A stretch of DNA of 64,000 bases. Origin: Pyrrhosoma nymphula. Taxonomy: Eukaryota; Arthropoda; Insecta; Odonata; Coenagrionidae. A program made the position numbers and the translations under genes. The notes under the pieces are model-generated. The model had not been told where the DNA came from and searched no databases. It saw nothing but the letters and a program-made list of their open reading frames with translations. This document shows positions 52,401 through 61,400 of the stretch, in pieces; position 1 is the first letter of the stretch; the number at the start of each line of letters is the position of its first letter. Location of the stretch: contig OY754327.1 of the NCBI GenBank assembly GCA_963573305.1, positions 182,040,386 to 182,104,385 of the forward strand, read 5' to 3'.

Positions 52401-55400
52401 AACTTAAGGCTAAGCTTGCAGAACTGGAGACTTCACAAAGGACTAAGACTAAGGCCACCATTACCAGCCTCGAGTCCAAAATCAGCAATTTGGAAGAACA
52501 GCTGGAGGCAGAAGCTAAGTAAGTGATGAAAAGAATTTTTACCTCTGTGAATGAATAAGAATATGTATTTAGTTTTGCTTTAATAACCAAACTTTCTGTG
52601 AAGATGAAGTTGATTCAAATTAATTACAGTAAAATATATAAATTACATGAGAGCCTACTTTACTACTCTGTCCTATGTTGAACTTGCCTATTATGTACTA
52701 TTGTTTTCACTTTCAGGGAGCGCCTGGCACAGCAAAAGTCAAATCGTAAATTGGATAAGAAGTTAAAGGAGTTGCTCATGACTCTTGAAGATGAAAGGCG
52801 GCAAACTGACCAGTATAAGGAGCAAGTAGAAAAGGTGAGTGTTTGACAATTGAAAATGTTTATTTCAGTGGTCCAGTATAATTTAATTTCAAGACACCCA
52901 ACTGTTAAAGTTTCAATGAAATACAGTTGAGCACCCTTAATCCGGCACCGTCGGGACTCAAGCGATGCCTGATTAGTAGGGATAGGAATTTTTCGGTGGT
53001 TTGAGAGGGAGAAAAGCGGTACTTTGAAATTAGGAATTCGGTGCTTTCAACAAGACATTTCGGTGTTTTCACAGTGACCACAAATTTATATACAGTAAAA
53101 CCTCTCTTTTACACTTTTGACGGGGATGAAGGAAAAATGTGTAAATCGCGGGAAAATGTAAATAGAGGGAAATCATAATTTGTAGGAAATAGAAGCAAAA
53201 TCATCGAATGTTAAATAATTTTATTTAAATTAACAGGTGATGTTTAATATTTGATGGGGCACCAAATAGACATAAATAAATGAATAAACAAAAGTTAACA
53301 AAAAATAAAAGTATTCTCATATTTTAACTTAACTTGATTTGAGGTGGTGTCCTACCTACATATATTTATCTTTGCATCAAGGGCATAAATTTTTTCTTCA
53401 ACAATAGTCTATGTCATCCATGCCTTTGTGTTGGCTGCATAGGTTGTAGCCAAGGTCTTTCTTAATGTTTTTAAAGCAATGTGGATTTTTGGACTTTTCA
53501 AAAACAAAGGGCTTCGGGCTCACACTGCCGTCTGGATTAGCTCCTAATAAAACAGTAAGGCGACCTTTGCTGAGCTTGGCCCCATGACAAGATTCCCCTT
53601 TGAAGTCTACAGGGTCTTTTGTGTGGCATTATTAAAAAAAAGACCTGTCTCGTACTCATTAAAAATTTATTATTTCGGGGGAAGATTGAAACAATGTCTT
53701 CAATATTTCTTCAAGTTCATCATACTTGGAGTATTTAATGAATTAACGCCTTTTTCCAATACGGCCGCATTCCTTAGCACTTTTCTCCATACATTTACGG
53801 GTTTTTACAGTTGTGTTCCACGTTGAACCTGGTATATCAAGTTCTTCGGTCAGGGACACGCGAGTACCCATATTAGAGAGACTTTGCACAATGTTGATTT
53901 TTTCTTCAAATGATGATTCAAATGTTGACAACGATTATCTCGCATGCTTGTTTGCCATTTTAAAATACGTTTCCTCACGATTGCCGTAAGTAATTGCTCA
54001 TTAAATAAAACTAAAGTAACTAAAAACACAAGATGAATGGCATTAGTGCTTGAGTGACAAGAAATAAGAAAAAGATCGCTGCGAAGCATGAGAACAAGAG
54101 TTAACATACGTTTTAACTTTTCACCACAATGACAGCGGTAGTTGGCCAAATAACATCTAATTAAATATATTTATGGCATCCGCTACAAATTTAAATGTAC
54201 TGTTTAAACATCTAGTACGGCCAGGGAAGAGAATTATATTCCCTGGTATGGCTCCTTAGTACGAGAATCCCGATCGCAAGCATTACAATATCCGGCATAA
54301 ATACTTTTCAGCAATGCTATCGATGTCATGTGCTACCATCAAACGAATAATTGTGTTTTTAAAGGAAACCAAATAAATCAGCATTCATATACAGTAAAAC
54401 CTCTTTATATCGAAATGGAAGGGACCAACATTTATGACATTTTGATAAGTGGAGGTTCACTATTAAGAGGTTTTAGCGGGATGAACATAATTTCTTCCTA
54501 ACGGCCCTTTTAATTATTGAAATTGCTGCTGTATTTTAAATCACTATATTTGTACATTTTTAAATATACATACTTCTAATTTTCCATAGTTTTATGAGTG
54601 TATTAACAAAAAAGGAACAGAATACTTTTTTAGTTTTTGCTGAAAAAAACTTAGTTATATGTGTTTGTTTCATTTTTTTTTAATTCTTTTGAAATTATAA
54701 TTTATATCTTATTTAATAAAGTCATGTTCTCACTGTTGCAGTCCTCCATATTAAAAAAAAATCTTTCCATGACATCCAAAGCTTCCTGCATCTCTTTTCT
54801 TGTTGGAGCAGAAACTAATTCCTCATCATCATCATCATCTTCTTCTTCCGCATAATTGGTTGCTGGCGACACCTCTCCAACTTCTGCCTCCACCTCTCCC
54901 ACCGTTTCCCCCACATTTGGTGCACATGTAAGCAGAGCATCATCAGCATTCACAAAGTCATTAAACGGCAATTGAACATTCATGATTTTATTTATTTCAT
55001 GCCATTCTGCTGGCTCATCCTCAAGTTCACTGTCTTCCTCACTACTGCCCCCCATAAATCCTGCCTTGGTGAAACATTTCTCAATCACCTCAGACTGCAA
55101 TTCCATGAAAGGCATAGCCTGTGCATTGCTTGAAGTATATTCCATGAACACTTCTTTATGTCATTTTTATCATCGACTGTCCTCAACATGTATGTCACCA
55201 GTTGCTGTCTATAATTTCTTTTCACAATGGAAATTATTCCTTGATCCAGGGGTTGCAATCTGCTGGTGGTGTTTGGTGGAAAATACACTATTTTTATGTT
55301 TCGTAAGCCAATCCCCTCAGTTTTATGTGCCTCACACTGGTCAATGAGGAGTACTATTTTCCGGTTGTTCACCCCCATCTTCGAGTCTAACATGCTCAAC

Positions 55401-58400
55401 CACTCACAGAATAAAGATGTCATCCATGAGTTTTTGGAGTTTCTGTATAAGCAAGGAAGTTTTTGAATATTTTTAAAGCATCTAGACTTTTTATATTTGC
55501 CAATGATAAGTGGCTCAAATTTCTCAGAGCCATTAGAATTAGCACAGAATAGCACTGTGAATCTTTCTTTGCTTTTTTTTCCTCCATGGCAAGGTTGGCC
55601 TCTAACTGAAAGAGTTCTGTCAGGAAGCAAGTAAAAAAAGCCTGCCTCATCAGCATTGAAAATGTCACATTGTTTATACCCCACTAAAATTGTTTGCAGA
55701 GTTTTTTTCCAGTCTTCTACCACTGTGTCACGAACAGACGCTTCTTCCCCACACATTTTCAAAGTTTTTAGATTCCACCGGACTTTAAATTTCTGCAACC
55801 ATCCATTGGATGCCTGAAAATGTTCTATTCCCAAAGGCTATTTCCCTTGCCTTCATTTGTAGAATAGGTCCAGAAATGGGAATATTTCTTGCCCTAGCTT
55901 CCATCAACCAGTCAAATACGTGTTTATCTAATTGCTCACTTTTCACTGCTCGAGATTTTTTATCCATGCAGCCTCTATGTGCAGCTTCTTCAGTTTCTTT
56001 ACGTTTTTTTTAAATGGATGTCAGGGTGGATGGTGATATTCCAAAAGTTTCAGCTATGTCTATCTTCCGCTTCCCCGCATCAACGGCTTGGAATATTGCT
56101 AATTTACTCTCTGTCTTCAGCAGCCGCCTTTTTCTGGGATTTGTCAAGTCCATTTTAGGCCTAAAATAAATCAGGTCATTTATGCTATTTTCTTTCTTAT
56201 TATCAGAGTATTTCAAAAATGCGATTGGAAATAACCAATGAGAAATTCCTAATATTTACGCAAAGACAAATATCAGAAATAGGCAATAGGTAAGCTCATT
56301 CGTAATAAGGTTATTAAACAATAAATGGCACTCACATGATTGAAAGGCAATAAATCGTCTATTAGAAATAGTTTCTAGATGTTTTAATCAAAATGAAACT
56401 ATTCAAATTATAATTAACATAGATTGAGATAAACCGGCGAGAGAGTTAGATTAGAAACGCGATAGGGATATTTCATCGTCCGACTTCATATCAACCACTA
56501 AATTACTTCTCAAATGACGAATAATGCTGCGTGTGGGTTGATAGTATGAATTGCTACAAAGTAGTCGTCTCGATCGTGGATACTAGTCGCCTCGATCATG
56601 GGATTTAGAATTCGCGGTGTGAATACTCGTATAAAACAAACGAATGCGTGCTGCGCACGTGAAAGGGCGCGAATGCGACCAAGCGGTAATCATTTTGAAT
56701 ACTGGTTATCTTCGTAACTAAAACGAGATTTTTAGGCTATTAATAATAAAGTGAAGTCTTATCTGGCAAAAAATCTCTTTTAATGATCAATTGAACGCTA
56801 AGCTATTTTAAGTATTCCGATGTAGCTACATTCGCGGCTGATAATTACTCTTGTACGTGGTTGTGAATGAATCCACATGATTGATACTCGTCGGAAAGGT
56901 GTAAGAAGTTGTAATTACAACGCTCGTAAGTTGTAACCTTTCCAAAGAATATGAGATAAGAAGTGTGGGAGTAAGGAGAACAATTGCCGCCAAATATTTC
57001 GTTCCGTAGAGGTAGTTGCGCAGTCAGGGGAGTCTTGTCTCAATACGAACAGCGGAGGTTTTTCGAAATTAGAGAGGTATAGGAAGAGGTTTCCCTATAT
57101 GGTTGCATACAAATTTGGCGGGACCTAGAATACAATACGATAACCGGTTTACGATAAGAAGAGGTTCACTAGGTAGAGGTTTTACTGTATCATGTTTAAG
57201 CATGTATTTTATCCATATTTAACATTAATCACGCTCGAAGAGTCGCCAGTTGAAGTGCGCCAGCCGCCATCTTTCTTGCCTTCAAATGTCGTAAATGGCG
57301 GGATTTGAAAGTGTAAATAGCGGGATGAAAATACATTATAATGATGCAAATATTTTTGGGACCGGGAGAAAATGTTGTAAATCGCAGGAAAACGTAAATT
57401 CCAGGGACGTAAAAGCGGGGTTTTACTATACACATAAAATACTGATTATTTCAAAGTCTAGAAAAGGGTCACTTAAGTATAACCCAATATGATCTGGGTT
57501 ATTATGCGACACTTCCCCTTCTAGCCATGTTATGACTGAAGACAATCACCTCGGTGGCGGAACCTGGAAAAGTGGCACTAAATTTAAAAATAAAATTTAA
57601 TACATTTCGTGTATTGACATGTAACTTAAGAGAATTTCCATCCTTGTGAAAGTTTGGTGCAGTTACGTACTTCGAAGATTTTATATTTTTCCAATTGAGT
57701 CTTTCTCAAGCAACCTGACAGTTGTAGAATATGTACATAACCGTACTTTTATCGATATATTAAAATCCATCTTTTTGATACTGGAAAGGCCGGTCTCTTG
57801 TGCTTAATTTTGCATTCGGCATCTCAATAACTCGTCAAAATCACTTGAAAGCACAGAAACCAGGAATAAAACTAGGATACATAACAGTTGTCACTGGAAA
57901 ACAAACAGTCATTTGACGGAAATGGCCAAAAACTAGAGATTCAAACAATAAAATCAATCTTGGTGCCACGCAATAAATAAATATATCGACAATTATATTG
58001 ATGTCGTAGTTGGCCTTGATTGGTGCTTTAAAGCTAGCTACGCAACCATTGCAATGGAACCACCATATTGCAATAAGGTCGTTCACTATGATGCGAAATT
58101 GCAATTTAATTCACGAATTCGGTAGATGGATTGGAAAATAGATTTTCGGTGGAGACAAAATTCTTCTATATTCAGCCACTCACTCTTAAATCAAAAACAA
58201 AAATTCGCGAAACTTGCCGCCCACTCAAAAAGTTTGTGACAACATCAGAGATTCGGTTCAGTTTGTAATTCGCTCGCTGGAAAGCGAGGGAAGGGGAATG
58301 CTGCATAGCGTCCAGCGTGATTGGACGGAGCAGCGAGTGACTTCAAAACTTTTCATGTTGGTTCTTTTACGTGAAAGGGTTAAGAACCCCTATTTTTCGC

Positions 58401-61400
58401 CGCCGATAATTCGAAAAGCAGGCGACGGATCAAAAAACGGAAAAATACGTCTCTCTTTATTTTTCAAACTATCAGAATTGGCATTTAAAAAACTCTTGGC
58501 AAACAAGCCCATTGAAATGAAACAACTCAAAGCAGCTATTCACGCATGCACAGTCTGTCTCGTCTTCAAATCCGTAGTAGAGTCTATAAATGAACAAATC
58601 AGAACAAAATAAAAAAATCGGAAAAATACGTCTCTTTAGTTTTCAAACTATAATTGGCATTAAAAATCTCTTTGTGAACGATCCCATTGAAATGAAACAA
58701 CTCAAAGCGGCTATTCATGCATGCGCAGTCCGTCTCATCTTCAAATCCGTAGCACAGGGATTCCCAAACTATGTTCCGCGGAAGGCTAATGGGTGTTCAG
58801 AGTAACCTATAATGGCTTTATATGCTGCTACCTAAACGCAATGGTTTAATATATGTGAATGTGTTTAAATTTCAGGATTTACAGTGTTCCATCGCAGGAA
58901 AAGTTTGGGAAACCCTGCTGTAGCAGATTACTTAGAATAAATGCGCATATTGCTTTTCCTTTGTTCGACTCACCTCGGAGCGGAGAGCCACCGATCATAG
59001 ATGCCGATAGATGGTTATTCCACTAATTGTAAATAGAAAGCACCGCGGCGTGACGAGCTGTGTATTGCCGGTTAGCGCCATAAATCGAAAGCACCCGATG
59101 TCATCCTCCCACGATTGTTATCGTAACACCGGTTATGCTACGATGAACTGCAAACTTCCGCATACCTCAGGAATATTTGCACGTGTGTTCGTTTAAATCG
59201 AATTGAGAACATTTGCTTGCAATTTTAATGTTTTTCTTGCGTTTGAAATGAACTTCCAACCATTTTCTCATAAAAAATGAAAATTCGCGTTTTGGGGCAC
59301 AATTTGCGACATTTCGCGAGTTCGAAAGTCATTTCCCCAGTCAGTATGGAGTATGTTGTAACTAACAACCACTCCTAGGACACTTTTGCCTAAATTCGCG
59401 AAATTCGCGATCGCGAAATTTTCCTATCCCTACTGATTAGGGATTTTGCTGGACTATGGGTGCTGGTAGTAACCAGTATACTTATGGGGTCCGTGATTTT
59501 TTTAATGAGGGAATTCAGTAAATTATAACAAATTCAATGAAATTAGAATAAATTCTGTATAATTTAACAAATAATTTGAAAAAATAAGGAATAAACTGTT
59601 TCTAAATTCACAAACAATAAATTAGTCAACCGGTAGTATCGCAAAACGGCAGAGTGAAAAAAATGTGTAGAACTTATTAACATATTGCTGTACATCAAAC
59701 AGTGTAATGTTATTAGTTGATAAATAGTATTGATAAATAACAATTTTTCACTGCTTCCAATGTCCCTTGCAATCCTTATGCCACTGTGTTTAAGATGATA
59801 TCAGCTGATTCAATGAGGTGTCTACGCCATGCCGTCAGCGCTCGCTGCTACCGGTGCTTCCATCTGTGTGGCTATCAGTCGATACATCGGGAGCAATTGA
59901 GGAGGAAGATTCTTGTCCATCCTTGGTTGCCTTTTTGAACATATCTACAATCTATCAAATTCTATAAAATATTGTAGCCTGCTCCTTTAACATTTGGCCT
60001 GAAATACTAAGTCCTTCACTTCGACACAGTGGAAGCCACTGCATAAGTACGCGATCAAAAACGGCACTATAGACCCTTCTTTCATGGTTTTTCTTACCAC
60101 CATCCCTTTCTTAGTGTCACTTTCACAGAAAATTTTAGGATCTTCTCTTTCTGCTTTTTACTGTCATAGATTGTCGAAGATCCATCGGAGTACATATCAC
60201 ACGTATAGGTGCTTCACTGAAGTACCGAAAACAAGTTTTTTCTGCGATAGTTAATGTTCTGTGCTTTTGCTTCGCCCCCTTGATGCTGCTATAACTGCTT
60301 ACGTTAGACATAATTACGGATAAAACTATGGAGATAGTTTTTACTTTGAGTTGCCAAGTATAAAGCAAACATGCGTGTGCCATGTAAGACCGGCAATGTC
60401 CATCTCCGAGACGCCACACACCCGCGTCTCGGCAACGTAGCAATATATGTTTTCAATTTGCTGATTAAAGACCTTCGTTGCACACAATAATTAATATAGA
60501 CAACATTCTATGCAAAAATCTTCCAATACTTGCTCTTTAATGGGAGAATTTTTTGTTAAGAGTGGATTACAATTTCAGTAAATAAGAATACAAGGATTCG
60601 GCAAAAAAGTTTCTGTTTTCCACGAAGTACCTACGCCTTTGAAATATTGCTGGATTACGGGTGTTCCCGGATTAGGGATTTCTGGATTAGGGGTGCTCAA
60701 CTGTAATATGATGGGCATGTTTGAGCAAGCTGTGACTGTGAGTTTTGCTTGACTGGTGCATAATTCAGCATTTAATAATGATTGTTATACTTATTGATGG
60801 AACTAGGCTGTAACTATGCCACAACTATTTAGCAGTTTTTAAAAATGGGGTGCAATATCATAACCCATCGTTTAAAAGTGTGTAAATATCTGAAAAATTT
60901 CGTCTCTCATAGGTAGCATTCTCACTAAGCTTTGAATAAAATCAACTCAATAGGCAATCATTGCATTTTACTAAGAGTATACATTTCTTAACTTGGCTTT
61001 TTGTGATGTTTTGATAGTATGTTAAATTTGCCTGGATTATAGCAATTGTGTCATTTGTATTCATTTTGCTTTATCAGCTGAATTTGACACAGTATCTAAA
61101 TTATTGTTGAATCTCAATACAATATCTGTATGAAAACCTTGTGGAATCGCTAAGTTCAAAGTGTTTAATTTTAAGTATGAATCACTTCAACCATGTCACA
61201 CATGAGACCATTAATTACAATGTCTGTTGTTTTTGCACAGGTAAATAATCGAGTGAAGGCACTCAAGAGACAGTTAGATGAGGCAGAAGAAGAGATTAGC
61301 CGGGAAAAGGCACAGAAGAGGAAATACCAGCGTGAGATTGAGGATATGACGGAATCTCATGAGAGCATGTCTAGGGAGTTAACCAATCTCAAGAACAGGC

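Larger units (their letters stand above)
53093..57428. mobile_element. Tigger/pogo-type element B, third layer of the nest
   Basis: The left end CAGTAAAACCTCTCTTTTAC follows TA (53091-53092). The right end reads inverted TAGTAAAACCCCGCTTTTAC, one base off at the tip, with TA after it (57429-57430). Its own arms are 53093-54391 and 57188-57428 and carry a decayed transposase. Confidence 0.82.
52977..59432. mobile_element. hAT element, second layer of the nest
   Basis: CTGATTAG stands on both sides (52969-52976 and 59433-59440), an exact 8-bp target duplication. The ends TAGGGATAGGAATTTTTCGG and, inverted, TAGGGATAGGAAAATTTCGC are typical hAT ends. Its own sequence is 52977-53092 and 57429-59432; I see no hAT transposase, only a local tandem duplication and a hAT MITE. 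Confidence 0.85.
52924..60703. mobile_element. Tigger-type element A, outermost layer of the nest
   Basis: The left end CAGTTGAGCACCCTTAATCC follows TA; the right end reads inverted CAGTTGAGCACCCCTAATCC and is followed by TA. Its own sequence is 52924-52976 and 59441-60703, interrupted by the hAT element. A decayed Tigger transposase start lies on the minus strand of the right part. Confidence 0.85.
52835..61240 (+). other. Intron 31 (8.4 kb), almost wholly nested transposons
   Basis: 52924-60703 is one stack of inserted elements, described separately. Only about 90 bp on the left and 540 bp on the right remain outside it, and these look plain. Confidence 0.85.
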
